Below are positions 1 through 6,179 of a stretch of DNA of 6,183 nt, piece by piece. Positions within the stretch are counted from its first letter, which is position 1, and each line of letters begins with the position of its first letter. The position numbers were made by a program, and so were the translations under genes. This DNA comes from Candidatus Melainabacteria bacterium GWA2_34_9 (GTDB taxonomy: Bacteria > Cyanobacteriota > Vampirovibrionia > Gastranaerophilales > UBA9971), in assembly GCA_001784535.1 (NCBI GenBank), contig MFRJ01000058.1, forward strand, positions 1 through 6,183. Direction: 5' to 3'. The notes beneath the pieces are model-generated. The model saw nothing but the letters and a program-made list of their open reading frames with translations, was not told the DNA's origin and searched no databases.

Positions 1-269
1 TTTCTGGCTTTTGTTGCATATCTAACGATTTCTGTGATAATTTCTTTTTGATCGACATGCTGATTAAAAAATACTCTTTTTGTTGCTTTCATTGCAGAAA
101 GAAGCTGTTCCTGAGAAAAACTGAAAATAACTGCCCCAAAAGTTCCGCCAAATACAATCATGGCAGCAGTTATCTGTATTAGTGACCCTATGGTGCCGCC
201 TTCCATAGCATATGCTAACATAATAAGCGTCAGACCGGCTATAGGACCTATTAATGATGTTAAATCCAT
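1..269 (-). CDS. motA: Flagellar motor stator protein MotA (MotA/TolQ/ExbB family), N-terminal part, cut by window edge
   Basis: MotA forms the proton- or sodium-conducting stator of the flagellar motor with MotB in the inner membrane. The window holds the first 89 codons plus 2 bases; the rest lies off the left edge. The product begins MDLTSLIGPIAGLTLIML, a first membrane helix (about residues 4-22). A second hydrophobic segment (about 32-52) contains GGTFGAVIFSFSQEQL, matching the GGT-x-GA block before the conserved F/P-x-EQ turn of MotA. Residues from about 55 are polar and basic, as expected for the start of the cytoplasmic loop. The start is supported by a TGGAGT ribosome binding site (complement of 275-280) about 5 nt upstream. 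TolQ/ExbB homologues are the main alternative, but the MDL..LIG start and spacing fit MotA better. motB would be expected just off the left edge. It is divergent from secA, and I saw no convincing flagellar sigma-28 promoter upstream. Confidence 0.85.
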   Translation of the reverse strand, partial: MDLTSLIGPIAGLTLIMLAYAMEGGTIGSLIQITAAMIVFGGTFGAVIFSFSQEQLLSAMKATKRVFFNQHVDQKEIITEIVRYATKAR

Positions 270-380
270 AGTTTACTCCAAAAATTTATAATTTTTCCAA
301 TTTTAAATTTACCTTTATTAAACCGTAATTTTTAACAGGAGTAATCATACAGTTAAATTAAGTGTAAATAAAGAAAGTGA

Positions 381-460
381 GAGCGGCAGCATCAATTTGT
401 TTATTATCAACAATAGTACCCGGTTGGGCAGGAAACAATATAGCCGTTTTGATAGCCAAT
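381..460. other. G+C-enriched island of unknown nature in the motA/secA divergent spacer
   Basis: The whole 270-545 spacer has no recognisable gene. Within it, 381-460 has about 41% G+C by hand count (33 of 80), while the flanks 281-360 and 461-545 have about 18-19%. The island carries ATAGCC twice with a 12-nt offset (440-445 and 452-457) and a weak hairpin (TTGTT 397-401 with AACAA 409-413). Both strands are partly open. The minus strand reads through without a stop to TAA at 358-360, ending IDAAALTFFIYT. The plus strand is open from 322 to a TAA at 461-463. Neither reading has a well-placed ATG with a ribosome binding site. Candidates are a small RNA, a small or decayed gene oriented toward motA, or a regulatory region. 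I do not recognise it as a known RNA family. Confidence 0.35.
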
Positions 461-496
461 AAGATTAGAAATGTAATGTGTAAGAAATTTTGTATA

Positions 497-505
497 TGGT
501 AAAAT
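497..505 (+). promoter_or_regulatory. Candidate extended -10 promoter element for secA
   Basis: TGGTAAAAT fits the extended -10 pattern TG-N-TAAAAT, about 40 nt upstream of the secA start. No good -35 hexamer lies 16-18 nt upstream, which an extended -10 can tolerate. A second TAAAAT at 515-520 with TTGTAT at 490-495 (19-nt spacing) is an alternative. Such matches are common by chance in DNA this AT-rich, so this is a candidate only. Confidence 0.3.
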
Positions 506-545
506 TTTAGAGAATAAAATATGAATTTGGGGATATATATAAAAA

Positions 546-3347
546 ATGATAGATTTATTATTAAAGGTTTTGGGAGATCCAAACGCAAGAAAAATTAAAA
601 AAATTCAGCCTACAGTTGAATACATAAATTCTCTTGAGCCCGAAATAAGCCAGCTTTCAGATGAGGAATTAAAGGCAAAAACAGCGGAATTTAAACAAAG
701 ATATCAAGACAGGCAAAGATCAGACGATTTAGTAAGAGATAAAGCTCTAGAAAAAGAAGCTTTAGAAAATATTCTTCCGGAAGCTTTTGCTGTAGTGCGA
801 GAAGCAGGAAAAAGAACACTTAATATGCGTCATTTTGATATGCAGCTGATAGGCGGAATAGTTCTTCATCAGGGGCAAATATCAGAAATGAGAACAGGTG
901 AAGGTAAAACACTTGTTGCAACATTGCCGGCATACTTAAATGCACTTACAGGAAAAGGTGTTCATATTGTTACAGTAAACGATTACCTTGCAAAACGTGA
1001 CAGCGAGTGGATGGGCAAAATTTACAAGTTTTTAGGGCTTGAAGTGGGTCTTGTTCTTTCAGATATGGCGGAAAAAGATTTTGATAAAAAGAAAATAGCT
1101 TATCAGGCTGATATTACTTATGGAACAAATAACGAATTTGGTTTTGATTATCTGAGAGACAATATGTCAGGAAGTATTGAACAATGTTGTCAAAGACCTT
1201 ATAACTTTGCGATCGTCGATGAAGTAGACAGTATCCTTATCGATGAAGCCAGAACACCTTTAATTATTAGCGGAAGACTTGAAAAATCAGCAGAAACCTA
1301 TAAAACAATGGCAAGAATTGCTCCTCAACTCGAAAAAAATGTTCATTACGAAGTTGAAGAAAAAAACAAAAATATAATTTTCACAGAAGAAGGCATAGAT
1401 AAAGCTCAGGAACTTTTAAATGTCCCCGATATTTTTGATGCCTCAACGCAGCTTGCACATTATCTTTTACAGGCTTTGAAAGCAAAAGAACTGTTTATGA
1501 TAGATACTGATTATGTTGTAAAAAACGGTGAAGTTGTTATAGTTGATGAATTTACGGGAAGAATGATGGAAGGACGCCGCTGGAGTGACGGGCTTCATCA
1601 GGCTGTTGAAGCAAAAGAAAACGTTAAAATTCAGGATGAAAGTCAGACACTCGCAAGTATTACTTTCCAGAACCTTTTCAGGCTTTATCCTAAACTTGCC
1701 GGCATGACGGGTACTGCTATTACTGAAGAAGCTGAATTCGGCAAGATTTATCGTCTTGAAGTTACGCAAATACCGACAAACAGAATTGACATAAGAGAAG
1801 ATCTTCCTGATGTTATTTATAAAACCGAAACACAGAAATTTAAATCTCTGGTTGAGGAGATAGAACAAGTTCATTCTCAGGGAAGACCCATACTTGTAGG
1901 TACAATAAGCATCGAAAAATCCGAACTTTTGTCCAGAATGTTAACGGCAAAAGGGCTTAAACATAACGTATTAAACGCAAAACACCACGAAAAAGAGGCG
2001 ACTATAATTGCTCAAGCAGGTAGATTTGGAGCTATTACAATAGCAACAAACATGGCGGGTCGCGGAACAGATATTATTCTCGGAGGAAACCCTGAATTTC
2101 TTGCAAAAGAAATGCTTTCAGGTTTGAAGAAAGAAGAAATTTCTTCTGAAGAGTATGAAAGAATCAAAAACGAGGCTCTTGATAAAGCTTATCAGGTTAC
2201 GCAGGAAGAGCACGAAAAGGTTGTTGAAGCCGGAGGGCTTTATGTTATAGGTACAGAAAGACATGAATCAAGGCGTATTGATAACCAGTTGAGAGGAAGA
2301 GCAGGAAGACAGGGCGATCCTGGTTCTACAAGATTTTTCCTTTCTCTTGAAGACAATTTGATGAGGATTTTCGGCGGGGAAAAAATCAGCGGTTTAATGA
2401 ATATGCTTAATGTAGAAGAAGATATGGCTATTGAGGCAGGAATAGTAAGCAAAAGCATAGAATCAGCCCAGAAAAAGGTTGAGGTATACCACTTTGATAT
2501 AAGAAAACACGTTCTCGAATATGATGATGTTATGAATAGACAGAGAGAACTTTTCTATGCACAGAGAAGAAAGGTTCTTGAAGGTGGAAATATCTATGAA
2601 GACGTTGTTCATATGATTGAGCAGGAATTAAACAGGATCATGTCTGTTTATATCAGTCCTGAAACACCTTATCAGGAATATGACGATGAAACGCTTACAT
2701 CCCTTGTAAAAGCTATTCATTCTGTTATTCCGCAGCTTTCAAGTGTTTCTATTGAAGATGTGAAAAATATTAAGTATGTTGATTTGCTTGAAAAGCTCAA
2801 AAAAATGGCTATTTCTGCTTATGAAAATCATGAAAATGATATAGTTGCTTTTTATAACAAAATTATGCTGGAGAATCATGAAGAAGGTGAATATACATTA
2901 CAGGTTTCCGGTTCTGAAAACAGTGTAATGAGAATGCTTGAAAGGGATACTCTTCTTAGAATTATTGACAGCAAATGGATTGACCATCTTCATAATATTG
3001 ATATTTTAAGAGAAGGTATAGGTCTTAGAGCTTACGGGCAGAAAGATCCTCTCATAGAATATAAAAGGGAAGCTTTTGACCTGTTTAACGATATGATGCA
3101 TGAAATTCAGAGGGAAACCGTTGCACACCTTTTCAGGACAAAATTTGAAGTTCAGGTTGTGCATATGCAGGAAGAACATTCTGATGTGATAGATACTCCT
3201 CTTTCAAGAGCAGCGGAAGCATTTATACCTGCATTTTTAACTGAAAATGCTCAAGCTTCAGGTGAAAAAATTGGAAGAAATGACCCATGTCCTTGCGGAA
3301 GCGGTCAGAAATTCAAAAAATGCTGCGGAAGCAACGTTTTAAGGTAG
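546..3347 (+). CDS. secA: Preprotein translocase ATPase subunit SecA
   Basis: SecA is the cytoplasmic/peripheral ATPase that drives unfolded preproteins through SecYEG. The 933-aa product is a usual full length. Visible landmarks in order: N-terminal GDPNARKIKKIQP (10-22); Walker A MRTGEGKT (115-122); DEVD Walker B (225-228) followed by IDEARTPLIISG (232-243); the preprotein cross-linking region, with VDEFTGR (333-339); GMTGTA (386-391) opening the second ATPase half; MAGRGTDI (503-510); LRGRAGRQGDPGS from 582; helical scaffold/wing WIDHL (811-815) and RAYGQKDP (828-835); and a C-terminal SEC-C zinc motif with Cys915, Cys917, Cys926 and Cys927. The last ligand pair is Cys-Cys rather than the Cys-His of E. 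coli, a common variant. All ATPase motifs are intact. The ATG at 546 gives the family N-terminus; the nearest Shine-Dalgarno-like run, GGGGA (529-533), is rather far at 12 nt. The DUF6485-type gene follows after 12 nt, suggesting co-transcription. The N-terminus resembles cyanobacterial SecA. Confidence 0.98.
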   Translation: MIDLLLKVLGDPNARKIKKIQPTVEYINSLEPEISQLSDEELKAKTAEFKQRYQDRQRSDDLVRDKALEKEALENILPEAFAVVREAGKRTLNMRHFDMQLIGGIVLHQGQISEMRTGEGKTLVATLPAYLNALTGKGVHIVTVNDYLAKRDSEWMGKIYKFLGLEVGLVLSDMAEKDFDKKKIAYQADITYGTNNEFGFDYLRDNMSGSIEQCCQRPYNFAIVDEVDSILIDEARTPLIISGRLEKSAETYKTMARIAPQLEKNVHYEVEEKNKNIIFTEEGIDKAQELLNVPDIFDASTQLAHYLLQALKAKELFMIDTDYVVKNGEVVIVDEFTGRMMEGRRWSDGLHQAVEAKENVKIQDESQTLASITFQNLFRLYPKLAGMTGTAITEEAEFGKIYRLEVTQIPTNRIDIREDLPDVIYKTETQKFKSLVEEIEQVHSQGRPILVGTISIEKSELLSRMLTAKGLKHNVLNAKHHEKEATIIAQAGRFGAITIATNMAGRGTDIILGGNPEFLAKEMLSGLKKEEISSEEYERIKNEALDKAYQVTQEEHEKVVEAGGLYVIGTERHESRRIDNQLRGRAGRQGDPGSTRFFLSLEDNLMRIFGGEKISGLMNMLNVEEDMAIEAGIVSKSIESAQKKVEVYHFDIRKHVLEYDDVMNRQRELFYAQRRKVLEGGNIYEDVVHMIEQELNRIMSVYISPETPYQEYDDETLTSLVKAIHSVIPQLSSVSIEDVKNIKYVDLLEKLKKMAISAYENHENDIVAFYNKIMLENHEEGEYTLQVSGSENSVMRMLERDTLLRIIDSKWIDHLHNIDILREGIGLRAYGQKDPLIEYKREAFDLFNDMMHEIQRETVAHLFRTKFEVQVVHMQEEHSDVIDTPLSRAAEAFIPAFLTENAQASGEKIGRNDPCPCGSGQKFKKCCGSNVLR

Positions 3348-3359
3348 GATTGTGAAATA

Positions 3360-3554
3360 ATGGAATGTAAAACCGCAAAAAATTCTCAAAATTGCACTTG
3401 TAGCTATGACGGATGTTCAAGAAGAGGACTTTGTTGCGAATGTGTGGCTTATCATCGCAGCAAAAAAGAACTTCCGGGATGTTTTTTTCCTTCACAGGCT
3501 GAAAAAACATGGGACAGGTCTATTGATAATTTTATAAGTAGTTACAAAAAATAA
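3360..3554 (+). CDS. Small cysteine-rich DUF6485-type protein (function unknown)
   Basis: This 64-aa cytosolic-looking protein has eight cysteines (positions 3, 12, 14, 19, 25, 26, 28, 41) and His32, arranged around C-x-C-x4-C, CCEC and a PGCFFP block. It ends in the AEKTWDRSIDNFI stretch I recognise from the DUF6485 family of conserved small proteins. The cysteine spacing suggests binding of zinc or another metal, but no biochemical role is known to me. It has no signal peptide or membrane segment. The ATG at 3360 is preceded by AGGA (3346-3349), about 10 nt away, which overlaps the secA stop codon. With only 12 nt between the two genes, co-transcription or coupling with secA is likely. Whether this reflects a shared role or chance is unknown. 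The downstream gene is convergent and its stop lies 2 nt away. Confidence 0.85.
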   Translation: MECKTAKNSQNCTCSYDGCSRRGLCCECVAYHRSKKELPGCFFPSQAEKTWDRSIDNFISSYKK

Positions 3555-3556
3555 AA

Positions 3557-3949
3557 TTAAATTGGTTTTTTAAACTTAGCGATAAGTTTATCTCCAAGGG
3601 AATCAACTGCTGCCATAGCAGGTCGAAACATATTAGAGGGATAGTCATATTTCATTATCATTTTTTGTAATTTAAAGTTTGTCGGCGCAAAAACATAATT
3701 TTTTGCTGTCATTAAAACATCTTTTACGGTTTTAACGATGACAAAGGATTCTAATAAAGGCAAATTGGCAGCTTGACTTAAGAAAGCACCTATTCCCAAA
3801 TTTACACCTTCATGTATTAATCCATTTTTAACTCTTTCAGGATTAGGTTTAAGATTAAGTCCGAGTCTGAATCCAAATGATGGTGTCTGTTTATTTGTTT
3901 GTGTTTTATAAAGAGAATAATTTGAGCGATTAATGTTGTTTACAATCAT
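3557..3949 (-). CDS. Orphan hypothetical protein, 130 aa, with N-terminal PSFGF motif
   Basis: I do not recognise a characterised family. The product has a polar, Asn/Thr/Gln-rich N-terminus (about residues 1-22), then PSFGF (23-27), then a mixed helical region with a moderately hydrophobic stretch (about 49-72, NLGIGAFLSQAANLPLLESF). The C-terminus is basic (KLIAKFKKPI). There is no clear signal peptide, no classic transmembrane helix and no catalytic motif. The reading is supported by a good ribosome binding site (AAGGA, complement of 3956-3960, 6 nt from the ATG), its own divergent upstream region, and a compact fit between two genes. Many small proteins of Gastranaerophilales carry a short N-terminal motif of the xSFxG/PSFG kind after a disordered start, so a lineage-restricted protein is my inference. 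It converges on the DUF6485-type gene and is divergent from prfB. Confidence 0.75.
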   Translation of the reverse strand: MIVNNINRSNYSLYKTQTNKQTPSFGFRLGLNLKPNPERVKNGLIHEGVNLGIGAFLSQAANLPLLESFVIVKTVKDVLMTAKNYVFAPTNFKLQKMIMKYDYPSNMFRPAMAAVDSLGDKLIAKFKKPI

Positions 3950-3978
3950 GTTTTTTCCTTATTTAATTTGATTTTCTA

Positions 3979-3984
3979 AATATA
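3979..3984 (-). promoter_or_regulatory. Weak candidate -10 for the 130-aa orphan gene
   Basis: The complement reads TATATT, a 5-of-6 match to the -10 consensus, directly preceded by TTTG, about 30 nt upstream of the minus-strand ATG. No convincing -35 is seen at the normal spacing. It is the best candidate in the 136-bp divergent spacer on this strand, but the base composition makes it weak. Confidence 0.2.
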
Positions 3985-4038
3985 CAAATCCTGTAAAGGA
4001 AAAAAGTTGCTAAAATCATACCTATTCTTGTAATAATT

Positions 4039-4047
4039 TGATACAAT
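4039..4047 (+). promoter_or_regulatory. Candidate extended -10 promoter of prfB
   Basis: TGATACAAT fits the extended -10 form TG-N-TACAAT and lies about 39 nt upstream of the prfB ATG, leaving room for a short leader with the AAGGA ribosome binding site (4073-4077). The -35 region is poor. A short dyad, TTGTA (4028-4032) and TACAA (4042-4046), overlaps it and could be an operator or chance. Confidence 0.35.
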
Positions 4048-4085
4048 TAAGGTAATTAATCAGACAAAAAGTAAGGAAAATAATA

Positions 4086-5184
4086 ATGACCATAGAATAT
4101 AAAAAAGAACTCGAAAAAATTAACGGAATCCTGAATCAGGTAAGAGGTTGTCTTTGACCCAGAGAATTCGAATAAAAAGATAATAGAGCTTGAGAAAAAG
4201 CTTCAGGAACCTGATGTTTGGGATAATCCGCAGGAAGCACAAAAGCTTGCACAGGAATTAAGCGAGATTAAAAATTCTTTTGAAGAATATAAAAACTGGA
4301 AAACACAAGCTGAAGATGTTGAAATTCTTATTCAGTTGGCTGAAGAAGAGCAGGATGAGTCTGTTTATCCTGAAATAGAAACAACTCTGGCAAAATTAAC
4401 TCCTGAGCTTGAAAAATGGGAGCTTCAAAAAAAACTTGGAGGAGAATACGACTCTTCTGATGCTATTTTAACTGTAAATGCGGGTGCAGGCGGAACAGAT
4501 GCGCAGGATTGGGCTCAAATGCTTCTCAGAATGTATCTTAGATGGGCTGAATCAAAAGGATGGAAAGTTGAAATTCTCGACACTTCAGATGGTGAAGAAG
4601 CAGGAATTAAAAGCGCTACCATAAAAGTTAGCGGAAAATACGCTTACGGCTACGCAAAAGCAGAAAAAGGAGTTCACAGACTGGTCAGAATTTCTCCTTT
4701 TAATGCCAATGGAAAACGTCAAACAAGCTTTGCTTCTCTGGAAGTCAGTCCTGTCGTGCCTGACATTGAGTCAAAAGTTGAAATTAATCCTGATGAAATA
4801 GAAGTTGAAACAATGCGTGCAGGCGGCGCAGGCGGTCAAAACGTAAATAAAGTTGAGTCTGCCGTCAGAATAATTCATAAACCTAGCGGAATTGTTGTAA
4901 AATGTCAGCAAGAACGTTCGCAACTTCAGAACAGGGAAAATGCCATGCAGCTTTTGGCTTCAAAACTTCTTGCATTAAAACAGGCAGAGCATGAAAAGAA
5001 AGCCTCCGAGCTTAAAGGTGAGGCTATGGACGTAAATTTCGGGAGTCAGATAAGGTCTTACGTTTTTCATCCGTACAGTCTTGTAAAAGATCATCGCACA
5101 AGCTATGAAACAGGCAACGTTGACGCTGTCATGAACGGTGAAATCAATGAATTTATTGAAGCTTATTTAAAGAAATATTCGTAA
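4086..5184 (+). CDS. prfB: Peptide chain release factor 2 (RF2), expressed by programmed +1 frameshift
   Basis: RF2 recognises UGA and UAA in the ribosomal A site and triggers peptide release. Translation starts at ATG 4086 (AAGGA at 4073-4077, 8 nt upstream) and reads 23 codons (MTIEYKKELEKINGILNQV then RGCL) to an in-frame UGA at 4155-4157. A +1 shift on CUU continues with GAC at 4156-4158. The joined product is 365 aa (23 + 342), the same length as E. coli RF2. After the shift come the RF2-typical N-terminal coiled domain (LEKKLQEPDVWDNPQEAQKL), the stop-codon-reading SPF tripeptide (203-205) and the peptidyl hydrolysis motif GGQ (249-251) in RAGGAGGQNVNKVESAVRI. SPF rather than PxT identifies RF2, not RF1. 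A shorter reading from ATG 4336 would lack about 83 residues and is not the natural start. The phosphoesterase gene follows after 3 nt, so the two are probably co-transcribed. Confidence 0.96.
4144..4158 (+). promoter_or_regulatory. prfB programmed +1 frameshift site (autoregulatory)
   Basis: The site contains a Shine-Dalgarno-like GAGGT (4144-4148), three spacer bases (TGT), the slippery CTT (4152-4154), the in-frame TGA (4155-4157) and a following C. The layout and spacing match the known RF2 site (AGGGGGTATCTTTGAC in E. coli). In the known mechanism, low RF2 lets the ribosome pause at UGA and slip +1 to make RF2, while high RF2 ends translation early, giving negative feedback. The internal SD is weaker than in E. 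coli (GAGGT instead of AGGGGG). UGA in frame 1 and the restored homology in frame +1 are seen directly; the feedback is inferred from the family. Confidence 0.95.
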
Positions 5185-5187
5185 AAC

Positions 5188-6033
5188 ATGAAAAAATCTT
5201 CATTAAAAAATGTCATAAAAACCCTGCTGTTATTAACTTTTTCAATTTTATTTGTTATAGGTTTTTTTATTGAGCCTGATGAAATTGTTGTTCATAAAGT
5301 AACTTTAAAACTCAATAATTGGGATAAAAAACACGATAATCTTAAAATAGCAGTAATTTCAGACATTCATGCAGGTGCACCTTTTATAAATGCTGACAAA
5401 ATAAGGAAAATTGTAGAATTATCCAACAAAGAAAATCCTGATTTGATTTTATTACCGGGCGATTTCGTAAGTAATGGTGTTATTGGAGAAACTTTTGTAA
5501 AACCTGATTTGGTAGCTGGTATTTTGTCAAAATTAAAGTCGAAATATGGAATTATAGCTGTTCTTGGGAACAATGACTGGGGGTATAACGGGAAAAAAGT
5601 AACTTTAGCTTTAGAAAATAAAAACATAACAGTACTGGAAAATAATGCCAAAGAATTAATTATTAATGGGAAACCATTATGGATTGCGGGAGTTGCGGAT
5701 TTAATAAAAAGATTTCCTGATATTGATAAAGCATTAAGTAAAATAAACGGCAAAAGCCCTATTTTATTGTTAAGCCATAATCCTGATGTTTTCCCGTTCA
5801 TTCCTGATAGGGTGAATTTAACCATAGCAGGTCATACACATGGCGGACAGGTTGATCTTCCTTTTGCAGGAAGGTTGATTGTGCCGTCAGGATTTGGAGA
5901 ACGTTATGCATTTGGTCATATTCATGAAAACAATAAAGATTTATATGTCAGTACAGGTATTGGAACAAGTATGATTCCTGTAAGATTCGGGGTATTGCCT
6001 GAAATCGTGATTTTGACCATTAAAAGTAATTAA
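5188..6033 (+). CDS. Membrane-anchored calcineurin-like metallophosphoesterase (YkuE/YaeI/LpxG-like)
   Basis: This 281-aa protein has a basic N-terminus, one hydrophobic anchor (about residues 11-28) and a two-metal phosphoesterase domain. Motifs in order: D59-x-H61 (ISDIHAG), GD at 91-92 (LLPGDFVSNG), GNND at 127-130, His197 in LLSHNPD, and GHTHGGQ from 215. The usual third motif is GNH(D/E); here the His position, commonly a catalytic or second-shell residue, is Asn129, while the metal-binding Asn128 is kept. The relatives include B. subtilis YkuE, E. coli YaeI and chlamydial LpxG, a UDP-2,3-diacylglucosamine hydrolase of lipid A synthesis. A lipid or envelope phosphoester substrate is therefore plausible but not shown. 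The ATG lies 3 nt after the prfB stop with no clear Shine-Dalgarno sequence, which suggests translational coupling. No other start fits, since the membrane anchor needs this N-terminus. Confidence 0.9.
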   Translation: MKKSSLKNVIKTLLLLTFSILFVIGFFIEPDEIVVHKVTLKLNNWDKKHDNLKIAVISDIHAGAPFINADKIRKIVELSNKENPDLILLPGDFVSNGVIGETFVKPDLVAGILSKLKSKYGIIAVLGNNDWGYNGKKVTLALENKNITVLENNAKELIINGKPLWIAGVADLIKRFPDIDKALSKINGKSPILLLSHNPDVFPFIPDRVNLTIAGHTHGGQVDLPFAGRLIVPSGFGERYAFGHIHENNKDLYVSTGIGTSMIPVRFGVLPEIVILTIKSN

Positions 6034-6062
6034 ACAACTTTTGTATTTAATTAATACATATA

Positions 6063-6179
6063 ATGTTAAATAAAGTTTACAAACCTATTGTAATTAATGA
6101 AGATTTGGCTGTGTTTGAAATAAACTTTAAAAGAAGGGGGCTGTTTAATAAACAGCTGATAAAGAAGCATTTGTTATGA
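6063..6179 (+). CDS. Possible 38-aa hypothetical protein, overlapping a possible next start
   Basis: This short reading (MLNKVYKPIVINEDLAVF, then a basic stretch EINFKRRGLFNKQLIKKHLL) runs from ATG 6063 to TGA 6177-6179. Its TGA overlaps ATG 6176-6178 in another frame (ATGA), a common arrangement of coupled genes, so a further gene may begin at 6176 and leave the window. The alternation of hydrophobic and basic residues looks protein-like, and the other two forward frames are broken by stops. Against it: there is no ribosome binding site upstream, and a perfect TATAAT hexamer (6059-6064) overlaps the ATG; if that were a promoter, this start would not be in the transcript. I recognise no family. 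Confidence 0.3.
   Translation: MLNKVYKPIVINEDLAVFEINFKRRGLFNKQLIKKHLL
6140..6156. repeat. Perfect 8-bp inverted repeat with 1-nt centre
   Basis: GCTGTTTA and TAAACAGC flank a single A. As RNA this makes a 7-bp stem with a 3-nt loop. It lies just after a G-run (AAGGGGG, 6134-6140) and about 20 nt before the possible start at 6176. It could be a protein binding site or a leader hairpin controlling the next gene. There is no following U-run, so it is not a terminator. It lies inside the doubtful 38-aa reading. Confidence 0.5.

Noticed and set aside
489..497. TTTGTATAT shared by the secA upstream region and, on the other strand, 3980-3988
   Set aside because: A 9-nt AT-rich match between two intergenic regions is expected by chance and does not sit at a consistent distance from the starts.
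521..598. Short 25-codon frame starting at ATG 521 and overlapping the secA start
   Set aside because: No ribosome binding site and out of frame with secA; low-complexity AT-rich product. A regulatory uORF cannot be excluded but has no support.
1467..1874. Minus-strand open frame inside secA
   Set aside because: Antisense shadow of a fully conserved secA region; no recognisable protein features or start signal.
2240..2458. Minus-strand open frame in secA motor domain 2
   Set aside because: Shadow of the conserved LRGRAGRQGDPGS region.
3313..3510. Minus-strand open frame across the secA/DUF6485 junction
   Set aside because: Lies opposite two supported genes; no ribosome binding site or recognisable features.
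3479..3510. Inverted repeat ATGTTTTTT / AAAAAACAT
   Set aside because: Lies in the conserved CFFP...EKT coding stretch of the DUF6485-type gene; pure A/T arms are explained by codon use, and the 14-nt loop with no following U-run does not make a terminator.
4030..4044. NtcA-like site GTA-N9-TAC upstream of prfB
   Set aside because: NtcA requires GTA-N8-TAC; the spacing is one base too long and prfB is not an expected nitrogen-control target.
4336..5184. prfB as a 282-aa protein starting at ATG 4336
   Set aside because: RF2 homology extends upstream in the same frame to the frameshift site at 4155; the joined product has the normal 365-aa length, and 4336 has no ribosome binding site.
5367..5825. 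152-codon minus-strand open frame inside the phosphoesterase gene
   Set aside because: The plus strand encodes all the conserved metal-binding motifs here; the antisense reading has no family resemblance.
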